Assembly: GCA_045863035.1 (NCBI GenBank)
Contig: BTUV01000005.1
Span: 60,000 to 123,999, forward strand
Length of the DNA stretch: 64,000 nt
Source: H2-BAC3 sp045863035
GTDB taxonomy: Bacteria > Bacteroidota > Ignavibacteria > Ignavibacteriales > Ignavibacteriaceae
Direction of reading: 5' to 3'
Shown here: in pieces, positions 1 through 8,130 of the stretch
Numbering within the stretch: position 1 is the first letter of the stretch
How the letters are laid out: each line of letters opens with the position of its first letter
The notes under the pieces: model-generated
What the model saw: the letters and a program-made list of their open reading frames with translations, nothing else
What the model was told of the DNA's origin: nothing
The model's database searches: none
Program-made: the position numbers and the translations under genes

Positions 1-558
1 GGTAAATCTCTTTTTTGCAAATATCTGACCGAACTCGGTGAAACGGTACTTTTTGCTGATGTTATCGCAAAAAAACTTATGGCAGAGGATATATCAATCC
101 GTGAAAGAATAATTTCGCTGCTCGGTGAAGCTGCCTATCTTAATGACAAACCGAATAATCCGTATATCGCTTCAAAAGTATTTAACTCACCCGAACTGCT
201 TGCCGGGCTGAATGGCATTGTACATCCTGCCGTAGGCGCTGAGACTAAAGTTCTCATGGATGAGGTGCTACAAGAAAAACCAAGGGTATTTTATGAGGCC
301 GCTTTGATTTTTGAAGCACGGCTGCAAAAGTATTTTGATATAGTTGTTCTCATTACCGCCCCTGATGAACTTCGTATAAAGCGGGCAATGGAACGGGACA
401 ACATTACCCGCGAAAAAGTTGAGGAGCGGATGAAAAACCAGATGAATGAAATAACCAAATCAAAACTCGCAGATATTATCATTATGAACGATTCCGGCAC
501 TGAAGAGTTATACAGCAAAGCGCTAAATCTACTGAAAGAGCTAAGCAGTGTCAAGTAA
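1..558 (+). CDS. coaE: Dephospho-CoA kinase, 5' end missing
   Basis: This enzyme phosphorylates the ribose 3'-OH of dephospho-CoA, the last step of coenzyme A synthesis, in the cytoplasm. The frame is open from base 1, and the first visible residues are GKS, the end of the P-loop, so roughly ten N-terminal residues lie outside the window. The Asp in LFADVIAKKL, the VHPAV stretch and the lid segment RAMERDNITREKVEERM fit the CoaE family, and about 185 visible residues match the usual length of about 200. The stop overlaps the GTG start of the next gene by 11 bp, which suggests co-transcription. Confidence 0.93.
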   Translation, partial: GKSLFCKYLTELGETVLFADVIAKKLMAEDISIRERIISLLGEAAYLNDKPNNPYIASKVFNSPELLAGLNGIVHPAVGAETKVLMDEVLQEKPRVFYEAALIFEARLQKYFDIVVLITAPDELRIKRAMERDNITREKVEERMKNQMNEITKSKLADIIIMNDSGTEELYSKALNLLKELSSVK

Positions 559-1372
559 AATACCTGTTATCTCCATCCAGGGGGAACCTGAGTCATACAG
601 TTATAAAACTGTTGTAAAAAGGTTTGGCAAGTCTTTTGTCCTTCGTTACCGGAGAACTTTCCGCGAAACGTTTAACGATGTAAAAAACGGAGAATCTGAT
701 TATGCCCTCCTCCCGTTTATCAATTTTATTACGAATGAAATTCCAGAAAACTATACTCTTCTGGATGAGTTTCAATTATCCATTCATGAAGCAATTACCA
801 CCAAACTTGATCACGCCCTGCTTGGTAAACCCGGTCTCACCCCTGAAACAGTGAAGTATATATATTCACACCAGCAGGCGCTGGCTCAGTGCTCTGAATT
901 TTTAGGGTTGGAGCAGTTCAAAGAGGTACTGGTAAAAGAAGTACATGATACCGCAGGGGCAAAGCTGTATCTTGAGCAGAATCCGGAGTTTTCCGGTATT
1001 ATTGCTTCAAAATCCTCCGCAAAAGCTTTGGGACTTGAGGTAATTGCCCATCCTATACAGAATGATAAAAGGAATAAAACGACATTTTTTCTGCTTTCCC
1101 AAAAACCGCTCAAACCTGCTGAGGAAGATAGATTTGCGGTATTTGGGATTAAAACGCCGGTTGAGGGTGATGCGCTCATGATGTTTGCGGTGAAAGATAA
1201 GTCGGTCACGGTCGTTCGGATTTATCCGGAAGAACTGCCGTATCATGTTGCCAAAACCTATTTTCTGGTGAAATTCATAGGGGATTTGGCAGACAGGAAG
1301 GGACTATATGCCCTGATGAAACGGGAAAAACTCTTTACCTATATGAGCGGTCTTTTCGGCGGTTCCCTTTAA
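548..1372 (+). CDS. Prephenate dehydratase-like protein (divergent PheA)
   Basis: The fold matches prephenate dehydratase, which converts prephenate to phenylpyruvate for phenylalanine synthesis. The SHQQALAQC segment is close to the family SHPQ...QC motif, and DTAGAKL, the GLEVIAHPIQND segment and NKTTFFLL (family NxTRF) follow in the right order. The 274 residues leave room for a degenerate C-terminal ACT-like region after about residue 200. Two things are odd. The family ENS motif after 'VPI' reads PFINFITN, so the Glu and Ser are lost, and TRF has become TTF. Catalysis or specificity may therefore differ. The start is GTG, overlapping coaE. A chorismate mutase domain, which makes prephenate, lies three genes downstream. 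Confidence 0.72.
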   Translation: MSSKIPVISIQGEPESYSYKTVVKRFGKSFVLRYRRTFRETFNDVKNGESDYALLPFINFITNEIPENYTLLDEFQLSIHEAITTKLDHALLGKPGLTPETVKYIYSHQQALAQCSEFLGLEQFKEVLVKEVHDTAGAKLYLEQNPEFSGIIASKSSAKALGLEVIAHPIQNDKRNKTTFFLLSQKPLKPAEEDRFAVFGIKTPVEGDALMMFAVKDKSVTVVRIYPEELPYHVAKTYFLVKFIGDLADRKGLYALMKREKLFTYMSGLFGGSL

Positions 1373-1426
1373 TCTTGGTTAATAACTCCGGCAGTAATAA
1401 TTTTGAATAGCTAATTAGGAGTATTT

Positions 1427-2326
1427 GTGAGCTTACTTAATAATATCATAGTATCTGTAGTTCAACTGATGCCTAAACCGGTAGTCAGATTTTTTTCAAA
1501 CCGCTATATTGCCGGAGACCTTCTCACTGACGCTGTCCGGTTGACAAGAGAACTAAACAAAAAGGGAATCTACTCAACCATTGATGTGCTGGGTGAAGCC
1601 ATTACCACCAAAGAAGAAGCAATAAACGCACACAGGCAGTGTCTTGAGGTTTTAGAATCGATTCACAGAGAAAAGCTGATGTCCAATCTTTCTATTAAAC
1701 CGACACAGATGGCGCTACAGATCGATTTTGATTTTTGCGTGAAGCAGGTCCGGGAGCTTTGCACCAAAGCAAAAGAATATGGAACTTTCGTCCGGCTGGA
1801 TATGGAAGATGCAACCACAACCGATGACATTCTCCGGCTGCATAGAATTCTCAGAAGTGAGTTCGATAATGTTGGTGTTGTTATACAGGCCTACCTCCGC
1901 CGTACGGTGAAGGATATTCTGGAGCAGAAAGATGTTGCGCTGAATTACCGGCTCTGCAAAGGTATTTATATTGAAGCAGAAGAAATTGCGTTTAAGGGGA
2001 GAGGAGAGATTCAGGAAAACTATCTTTTATCACTTCGCAAAATGTTTGAGGCCGGCGCTTATGTCGGTATTGCAACACACGATATTTACCTGATTGAAGG
2101 CGCCAAGAAAATTATTAAAGAAATGAATATAGACTCCGCCCGTTATGAGTTCCAGATGCTGCTCGGTGTGAAAGAAGATTTGCGCGATAAGCTGAATGCT
2201 GAAGGGTTTAAAGTTAGAATCTATGTGCCTTTCGGAAAAGACTGGTATAAGTACTCAATAAGACGCCTGAAAGAAAACCCGCAGGTTGCCGGTCATATAG
2301 TAAAGAACATCTTTTCACTGAACTAA
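1427..2326 (+). CDS. Proline dehydrogenase, monofunctional
   Basis: This FAD enzyme oxidises proline to pyrroline-5-carboxylate and passes electrons to the quinone pool. At 299 residues it matches the short stand-alone PRODH type of Gram-positive bacteria and Thermus/Deinococcus rather than the large PutA fusion. Barrel motifs seen include SIKPTQMAL, FVRLDMED, VIQAYLRRT, YRLCKGIYIE, GIATHD, and near the C-terminus RIYVPFGKDWYKYSIRRL, the conserved proline and flavin site segment. The GTG start follows AGGAG at about 7 bp. The partner P5C dehydrogenase is not in the window. The stop overlaps the tsaD ATG by one base. Confidence 0.9.
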   Translation: MSLLNNIIVSVVQLMPKPVVRFFSNRYIAGDLLTDAVRLTRELNKKGIYSTIDVLGEAITTKEEAINAHRQCLEVLESIHREKLMSNLSIKPTQMALQIDFDFCVKQVRELCTKAKEYGTFVRLDMEDATTTDDILRLHRILRSEFDNVGVVIQAYLRRTVKDILEQKDVALNYRLCKGIYIEAEEIAFKGRGEIQENYLLSLRKMFEAGAYVGIATHDIYLIEGAKKIIKEMNIDSARYEFQMLLGVKEDLRDKLNAEGFKVRIYVPFGKDWYKYSIRRLKENPQVAGHIVKNIFSLN

Positions 2327-3357
2327 TGGTCATTCTCGGTATTGAGACATCCTGCGATGAAACATCTGCTGCGGTTCTGACCGACGGAAAGGTTACGGCT
2401 AATCTGATCTATACTCAGCAGATGCACTCAGATTATGGCGGAGTGATACCGGAACTTTCCAGCAGAGCACACCTGCTGAAAATAGCACCGTTGGTGCGTA
2501 GTGCACTTAACAAGGCAGAAATTGATTTGCGTGATGTAGATGTAATTGCAGCGACAGCCGGACCCGGTCTGATCGGTTCACTCATTGTGGGATATACATT
2601 CGCGCAGGGGCTTGCCCTCAGCCAAAACAAAAAATTTGTACCGGTCAATCATATTGAAGGGCATATATACTCCGGCTTTCTAATGAACCCCGCGCCTGAA
2701 TTCCCCGCGCTCATTTTAGTTGTTTCAGGCGGTCATACACTCCTTTTAAGTGTAAGAAGCCACTCTTCATACCAGATTCTGGGAACAACCATTGATGATG
2801 CGGCAGGTGAAGCATTTGATAAAGTTGCAAAGCTCATGGGGCTGGGATATCCGGGCGGACCCGCAATTCAGAAATCTGGTGAAAAAGCCATAAGAAAGGA
2901 TATCACTTTTCCTATTGCTGAGGTAAAGGGGGAATATAATTTTTCATACAGCGGCTTAAAAACAAGCGTCTTGCGATATATACAGAAACATTTTCCCGAA
3001 GGTGTGGTTCCCGCCGAAGAACAATCTGAAATTGCATACGGATTTCAGGAGTCGGCTATCGGCGCGCTTATTGCAAAAACTAAAATTGCACTGAAAAGTG
3101 GTTCCTATAAATCCCTTTCGGTTGCGGGGGGTGTTGCAGCTAATGCACGGCTCCGGGAGCGGCTCACTGAACTTTCAGAAAAATATAAAGTGCCGTTTGT
3201 TGTTCCTGCATTTGAGTATTGCACTGATAACGGCGCAATGATTGCAGCCCGCGCCGCCGCTCTGATTGGAGCAGGTGTTCAGGATTTTGGAATCCGGGAG
3301 CCATTTCCTTCATTCAAATCAGTATTTGCTGATGCGCCACTGAGCAAGCGGAGTTAG
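2326..3357 (+). CDS. tsaD: tRNA threonylcarbamoyladenosine transferase subunit TsaD
   Basis: TsaD, with TsaB and TsaE, moves the threonylcarbamoyl group onto A37 of ANN-decoding tRNAs. The protein starts with the ASKHA signature GIETSCDETSAAV and carries the metal-binding HIEGH motif, VVSGGHT, GEAFDKVAKLMGLGYPGGP, the SYSGLKT segment, and a C-terminal CTDNGAMIA. The length of 343 residues is typical. It is joined by TAATG to the preceding proline dehydrogenase gene and is followed one base later by the TTG start of the chorismate mutase-MltG fusion, so the three are probably translated from one message. Confidence 0.97.
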   Translation: MVILGIETSCDETSAAVLTDGKVTANLIYTQQMHSDYGGVIPELSSRAHLLKIAPLVRSALNKAEIDLRDVDVIAATAGPGLIGSLIVGYTFAQGLALSQNKKFVPVNHIEGHIYSGFLMNPAPEFPALILVVSGGHTLLLSVRSHSSYQILGTTIDDAAGEAFDKVAKLMGLGYPGGPAIQKSGEKAIRKDITFPIAEVKGEYNFSYSGLKTSVLRYIQKHFPEGVVPAEEQSEIAYGFQESAIGALIAKTKIALKSGSYKSLSVAGGVAANARLRERLTELSEKYKVPFVVPAFEYCTDNGAMIAARAAALIGAGVQDFGIREPFPSFKSVFADAPLSKRS

Positions 3358-3358
3358 A

Positions 3359-4747
3359 TTGAAAGGGAAAAACAGCTTTGATGATATGAATCCGGAGGAA
3401 CGGGGGAAAATTCTTGATGCTCTCAGGAATGAAGTTGATGAACTTGATAAACAATTAGTTGAACTGATCCGGAAACGGACTATCAGAAGTATTCTCATTG
3501 GCAGAATCAAACGTTCACTCAATCAGCCAACCTATTCACCTGAGCGAGAAAAGGATATTAATAAAAAAATCAGCAACTATCTAAAAGAGCCGCTCAGATT
3601 AGATGCACTCTGGCGGATATATGAGCGAATTCTTGATCAGTCACGTGCCGTTCAGCGTGAAGAAGCTGAAAAAGGTGAAATATACGATGTCCCGGTTCCA
3701 AAACTCTCAGGTGAAAAAAAGAAGCTGCTTCCTCAAAAAGACTGGAAAGTGATCGGAATAGTTTTCGCGGTAATTTTTCTGGTACTGACATATATATTCT
3801 TTAGTTCAAATACGCCATCAGCAAAGATTCCGGTAAAAATTGAGATTAAGCCGGGGATGACCGCAGACCAGGTGGTAACAGTGCTTGATGAGGCGGGGCT
3901 TTTGCCGACTCCATCTCTGATGAAATTATCACTTTTGCTTAGCGGCAATACCAAGAGAATTGTATCAGCCCGTTATACCATATCGGAGCCGATGAGTTAT
4001 ATGGGGCTGGCTTCATTTCTTGCTTCCGGAGAAGGCAATCATATAACGCGCGTTGATCTCTATGATGGCATCTCAAATGCAGGAATTGCATCTGTGCTTG
4101 AGGGGGAGAAGGTTGCCGGGAAAGATTCACTCCTAAACGCAATGAATAACGGGGCATTTGCAAAGAAGAAGACTGGAAAATTTGAAAGTTTTCGCGGATT
4201 TCTTCTTCCGGGGACGTACTACTTTTACAGAAAAAGCACAGTCGAAGAAATTATTGATTCACTTTTTAACGGCTGGCAAAGTGCAATTACTGATGAGATG
4301 AAGCAAAGTGCAGCACGACAGAAGAGGAGCGTGCACGAGCTTACGATACTTGCATCTATTATTGAAGGGGAAACAAATTATAAACCTGAGATGAAACGGA
4401 TTTCAGGTGTGTATCATAACCGCTTAAAAATACGGATGCCTCTTCAGGCAGACCCCACTATTCAGTTTATTGCTCCGCCGGGCACCCAACGCATAACCGG
4501 AAAAGAGCTTCGAATTAAATCCCCTTACAATACTTATCTTAATACCGGGCTACCACCTGGACCAATTAACAATCCAGGACTTGCAGCACTCGATGCTGCA
4601 TTTTTCCCGGAAGCTCATTCTTATCTGTACTTTGTTGTTGACCCGGAGTCGGGGAGACATGTTTTCACTCGTTCTTATGCTGAGCACCAAAAAGCAGCCA
4701 AAAAATACCATAATTGGATAAAGCGAAACAGAAATGAAACTAAATAG
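3359..4747 (+). CDS. Fusion of AroQ-type chorismate mutase and MltG endolytic transglycosylase
   Basis: This is one uninterrupted 462-residue frame. Residues 18-102 are a class II chorismate mutase. Aligned by eye to the E. coli P-protein domain, R23, R40, K51, R63, E64, R86 and Q99 match R11, R28, K39, R51, E52, R75 and Q88; D48 is replaced by S60. Residues 131-148 form one membrane helix. Residues 155-460 are YceG/MltG, which cuts nascent glycan strands on the periplasmic side, with the catalytic motif ASIIEGET (E336), ADPTIQF, SPYNTY, GLPPGPI and FVVDPESGRH. The mutase would face the cytoplasm. The TTG start follows GGAG, one base after tsaD. MltG homologues normally have only a short cytoplasmic N-terminus. 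The role of the fusion is unknown. Confidence 0.9.
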   Translation: MKGKNSFDDMNPEERGKILDALRNEVDELDKQLVELIRKRTIRSILIGRIKRSLNQPTYSPEREKDINKKISNYLKEPLRLDALWRIYERILDQSRAVQREEAEKGEIYDVPVPKLSGEKKKLLPQKDWKVIGIVFAVIFLVLTYIFFSSNTPSAKIPVKIEIKPGMTADQVVTVLDEAGLLPTPSLMKLSLLLSGNTKRIVSARYTISEPMSYMGLASFLASGEGNHITRVDLYDGISNAGIASVLEGEKVAGKDSLLNAMNNGAFAKKKTGKFESFRGFLLPGTYYFYRKSTVEEIIDSLFNGWQSAITDEMKQSAARQKRSVHELTILASIIEGETNYKPEMKRISGVYHNRLKIRMPLQADPTIQFIAPPGTQRITGKELRIKSPYNTYLNTGLPPGPINNPGLAALDAAFFPEAHSYLYFVVDPESGRHVFTRSYAEHQKAAKKYHNWIKRNRNETK

Positions 4748-6410
4748 ATATATCATTTTTCTAACTGTTCTTCTGTTTGCCGGTTGTGCAAATCAGCTTC
4801 CCCCCGGCGGAGGGGAAATTGATACAACCCCGCCTGAAATTATTGAACTTTACCCTGAAAATGGAACGATTGGTTTTTCCGGTGATTTTTTTGAACTCAC
4901 TTTTTCAGAGTACGTTGATAAAAGATCACTGAAGGATGCTATATTTATTTCACCTGGAATCCAGGGTGAACTGGAACTTGACTGGAGTGGAAAATCAGTA
5001 AGGGTCTATTTCCCTGAAAAACTTATTGACAGCGTTACCTATACGGTAAGCATAGGAACGGACGTGATTGATTATAATAACCGAAACCGGATGGCTCAGT
5101 CATTTGTTTTTGCGTTTTCAACCGGAGATAAAATTGATAACTTTACCGCCGGCGGAAAAATATATGCAGAGAGACCTTCCGGAACACTGTTATTTGCATA
5201 TCGTAATCCGGCAGACACTCTTAACCCTGCAACGGCAAAACCTGACTATATATCTCAGGCAGGTACTAAAGGTGAGTTCCTTTTTACCGGTCTTGCATCC
5301 GGCAGATACAGGGTTTTTGCAATTAATGAGGATATAAAAGATAAAATTTATGACCCTGAAAAGGATAAGATTGGAGTCCCTCATACTGAACCAATTCTCT
5401 CGGAGAAGGATACCGGATATACAGGACTGAATATGATACTATTTACAGAAGACAGAACGTCGCCTAAGATTCTCTCTGCCAGTATGCTTGACAAAAATCA
5501 TATTCTGCTGACATTATCCGAGGCGCTTAATTCCGAAAACCTTTCAACTGCTCAGTTTAGAATTATTGACTCATCAACGCGGCAGACCATAGTTCCTTAT
5601 TATATATTCAAGGGGCGGAGTAAAAATGCAGAAATCTTTTTATCTGTGAAAGATTCAGTTGATATGGGGGGTAATTTTTATGTAACTGTTACTGAACTGC
5701 AAGACGAAAACAATAATGTGACTATGTTGGATGCAGTTACTCTTACGGTTTCGGACCGGTTGGATACAACTAAGCCATCGTTTACCAGTGTTGATCCACC
5801 GTATAACTCAAAAAATGTAGATTTTCTGAATGCTGAATTTACTTTTTCACTGGATGATGGTGTTTCTTTAGAAGAGCTGCAGGGTAATCTCATTTTTCAG
5901 GACACTCTAAAAAACAGAATTGATACCGAAATTTTGAGAAAGGATGATGCTTCATTTAAGGTTATTCCTAAATCATCACTTAAAGCAGGAACGGATTATT
6001 CTATTTCTTTTAATTTGAAGCATTTAAAGGATGCTGCCGGGAATTTCTCAGATTCAGTATATGTCTATAAGTTTAAAACATTATCCGAATTAGATTTTAC
6101 CGGGTTAAGCGGAACTACCGGTGGTGTAAGAATCAAAAACAACCCCCGTCTTATACTTGAGAGCATTGAACGAAAACAGCTCAGGTACATAACACCAGTC
6201 GCGGAAAACGGGACGTTCGATTTTAAGAGAGTCTTACCAGGTAAATATAATCTGATGCTGCTCTATGACCGCGATGATAACGGAAAAATAACCGCAGGTA
6301 TTGTTACTCCTTTTAATCCCTCGGAAGAGTTTTTATATCATCCTGAGGAAATTAACTTGATACCAAGATGGGCAGTGTTGGATTTCTTTTTTAATGCAGT
6401 ATCCGATTAA
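4734..6410 (+). CDS. Ig-like domain lipoprotein
   Basis: The N-terminus is a lipoprotein signal (LLFAGC, with the acylated Cys near residue 18) followed by a Pro/Gly-rich linker. Residues of about 30-135 form a bacterial Ig-like (Big_5) domain of the type opening 'DTTPPEIIELYPENG' and ending in FVFAFSTGD. Further Big_5-like repeats appear to open at TSPKILSAS and TTKPSFTSVDPP, and a small domain with the motif YDRDDNGKITAG closes the protein. Such proteins are common in Bacteroidota envelopes; no enzymatic motif is seen. The gene overlaps the fusion gene by 14 bp and meets the opposing operon end to end with a 4-bp overlap and no visible terminator. Confidence 0.8.
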   Translation: MKLNRYIIFLTVLLFAGCANQLPPGGGEIDTTPPEIIELYPENGTIGFSGDFFELTFSEYVDKRSLKDAIFISPGIQGELELDWSGKSVRVYFPEKLIDSVTYTVSIGTDVIDYNNRNRMAQSFVFAFSTGDKIDNFTAGGKIYAERPSGTLLFAYRNPADTLNPATAKPDYISQAGTKGEFLFTGLASGRYRVFAINEDIKDKIYDPEKDKIGVPHTEPILSEKDTGYTGLNMILFTEDRTSPKILSASMLDKNHILLTLSEALNSENLSTAQFRIIDSSTRQTIVPYYIFKGRSKNAEIFLSVKDSVDMGGNFYVTVTELQDENNNVTMLDAVTLTVSDRLDTTKPSFTSVDPPYNSKNVDFLNAEFTFSLDDGVSLEELQGNLIFQDTLKNRIDTEILRKDDASFKVIPKSSLKAGTDYSISFNLKHLKDAAGNFSDSVYVYKFKTLSELDFTGLSGTTGGVRIKNNPRLILESIERKQLRYITPVAENGTFDFKRVLPGKYNLMLLYDRDDNGKITAGIVTPFNPSEEFLYHPEEINLIPRWAVLDFFFNAVSD

Positions 6411-7192
6411 CGTCCAAAGCTTTTATTAACTTTAGATTCAATCTCAGCTTCCAATGTATCAGGGAGCTGGTAAAATAAGTCTAAACCTGTTATTTTTTCA
6501 ATCTCATCAATGCTCACTGCATGATCTGTGTACTTCCCGGCAGATGAATTTTGAGGAATAATAAACGCAAGCGTACGATAGCTCCCTTCCCGGAAAACCA
6601 GAACAGATTTATAAAAATATAACGGCACTGAGACTTTACTCTTACCGATAGTAGTCATTCCCTCTGTAAATACGGGTCCGGTAACGATGTGAAGGGATTT
6701 ATATTTTTTTGCCCATCGTCTTATATCTTCTTCCAGATCTTTCCAAAGACCATTGTTGAACTCCTGCGTCTGAGGGGATATATTACTGAAGTAAAATGAT
6801 TCTTCCATCGCTTGTTGTGACCAGGTCATATCACCGGCAGGCGCCAGATGACCTCTGCTATACCCGGATTTTCTGTAATCAGCATTTTCGGCTGAGCCGC
6901 TGGTGATATGCGGATCACTGCTGAAATTATCGCTTCTTTTTACTTTTTTAATAAGTTCTGTATCGGTCAGTTCGTACGCAACCCAGTTTGGCTGTTCGTG
7001 ATCTTCATTATACGAAAGTGAAAATCCGGTATAGTGATATATGTCATCATCGGGTCTCTCCGCCGGTAAATACAGGGTGTTTTCATCCTTCGGCCGGGAT
7101 TTACTTTCACAGCCGGAAAGGAGAAAAGGAGCATTAAAATACACTGTCAGCGAGATTATTGCAGGTAAAAAAATAAAAAGAAATTTTTTCAA
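6407..7192 (-). CDS. DNA/RNA non-specific endonuclease, predicted lipoprotein
   Basis: This belongs to the Serratia-type beta-beta-alpha-metal nuclease family, which cuts DNA and RNA without sequence specificity. The active-site segment is YSRGHLAPAGDM: the catalytic His is present and the usual DRGH is SRGH. The metal-ligand Asn lies in SPQTQEFNNGLWKDLE, and HIVTGPVF is also typical. The N-terminal hydrophobic stretch ends in LSGC, so the enzyme is probably lipid-anchored in the envelope. The TTG start overlaps the stop of the upstream gene as TTGA. It is the last gene of the minus-strand operon. No immunity protein is adjacent, so a nutrient or DNA-clearing role is more likely than toxin use. 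Confidence 0.85.
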   Translation of the reverse strand: MKKFLFIFLPAIISLTVYFNAPFLLSGCESKSRPKDENTLYLPAERPDDDIYHYTGFSLSYNEDHEQPNWVAYELTDTELIKKVKRSDNFSSDPHITSGSAENADYRKSGYSRGHLAPAGDMTWSQQAMEESFYFSNISPQTQEFNNGLWKDLEEDIRRWAKKYKSLHIVTGPVFTEGMTTIGKSKVSVPLYFYKSVLVFREGSYRTLAFIIPQNSSAGKYTDHAVSIDEIEKITGLDLFYQLPDTLEAEIESKVNKSFGR

Positions 7193-8130
7193 GGTTTTCT
7201 GAAGTATTTAATAATGAGTCCCTGACGCAAATGAGTTCGTTCTCCCTGTGCCGCAGCATAGAGGAGTTTAGCGTTTCTGATTTCGAGAATTTTTAATTGC
7301 CCGATTCTTTTTTGAGCTATTCCAATTAGCTCTCCTGACTCCTGGTCATAGAGTGAATCAGTTTCTTCATAGGCATAGAGGAATTCACCGGGCTGAAGCC
7401 CCTGTGTTATAATGTTTACAAAAGCATCTCCGGTTGAGCCGTCATAGGTGAGGAGTTTACCGGTGAGAGTGGGAACGGGTTCTGTAAGGTCGGGGGTGGT
7501 TGTTCTTTTTATCTCTCTTTTATAATGCTTAATAAACTGATTATAAGCATCCTTCATTCCTTCTCCGACTATTGAAACCATAAACTTTTCGGAGCCGAAT
7601 TGTATCTGGCTTAACCCAAAAAAATCTTTTCTCTCGGTGCTTGTCCTTCCGAAGAGGTTAAGTCCGACAACGTTACGCGCGAGTTCTGTTTCAACTTCTG
7701 TCTGTTCGGAAACTCTGTCCAGTTTCAAATCTGCAAAAACCAATCGCATTTTCATTGTAAACGAATAGTATTCATATCCCGCCAGCGTCGGTTCTGCAAC
7801 ATTATAACGTTTCAGATCAAACTCATCAATATAACCGAGCACAATTACGTCACATTCAGGGAGCAATGATTTCCAGTCTTGTGTGTCATACTGATTAATT
7901 CTCTTCCTCGTGTTGAGTTTGAGAAGACTATCAAGCACATGCACTGGAATTACCTCAACGGTTTCCTCTTTTGATAACATCTCTCCCAAAAGCGATGGTA
8001 TATCAATATTGATATACCACACATCTTCAAATGTTGAGTTGTTTTCAAAAGGGAGGATACCCACTTTCTGCGCGGAAAGCGGAATCATGAGAAAACTAAT
8101 TATAAAGAAAATATTTCTGGGCAGCGTCAC
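7189..8130 (-). CDS. CsgG/FlgT-like secreted protein
   Basis: After a signal peptide ending LSAQ, the mature protein opens with KVGILPFENNS, as in CsgG and other curli/LPS-assembly-like proteins. It continues with a domain of alternating strands (CDVIVLGYIDEFD, MRLVFADLKLDRV) and ends in a FlgT-C-like module (LYDQESGELIGIAQKRIGQLKILEI). No catalytic residues are visible, so an envelope assembly or accessory role is the best guess. I chose the GTG at 8130 because it has AGGA 11 bp upstream and gives a compact signal peptide. A TTG at 8154 in the same frame is possible but lacks a ribosome site. Either start overlaps the upstream namZ-like gene. Confidence 0.55.
   Translation of the reverse strand: MTLPRNIFFIISFLMIPLSAQKVGILPFENNSTFEDVWYINIDIPSLLGEMLSKEETVEVIPVHVLDSLLKLNTRKRINQYDTQDWKSLLPECDVIVLGYIDEFDLKRYNVAEPTLAGYEYYSFTMKMRLVFADLKLDRVSEQTEVETELARNVVGLNLFGRTSTERKDFFGLSQIQFGSEKFMVSIVGEGMKDAYNQFIKHYKREIKRTTTPDLTEPVPTLTGKLLTYDGSTGDAFVNIITQGLQPGEFLYAYEETDSLYDQESGELIGIAQKRIGQLKILEIRNAKLLYAAAQGERTHLRQGLIIKYFRKP

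Noticed and set aside
1..6410. Apparent excess of TATATA and ATATAT strings in genes
   Set aside because: A rough tally of the first 6 kb gave about ten clumps, not far above the number expected from base composition, so I make no claim.
6407..7192. Surface nuclease as a contact-dependent toxin
   Set aside because: There is no immunity gene, no delivery domain and the gene closes a metabolic operon.
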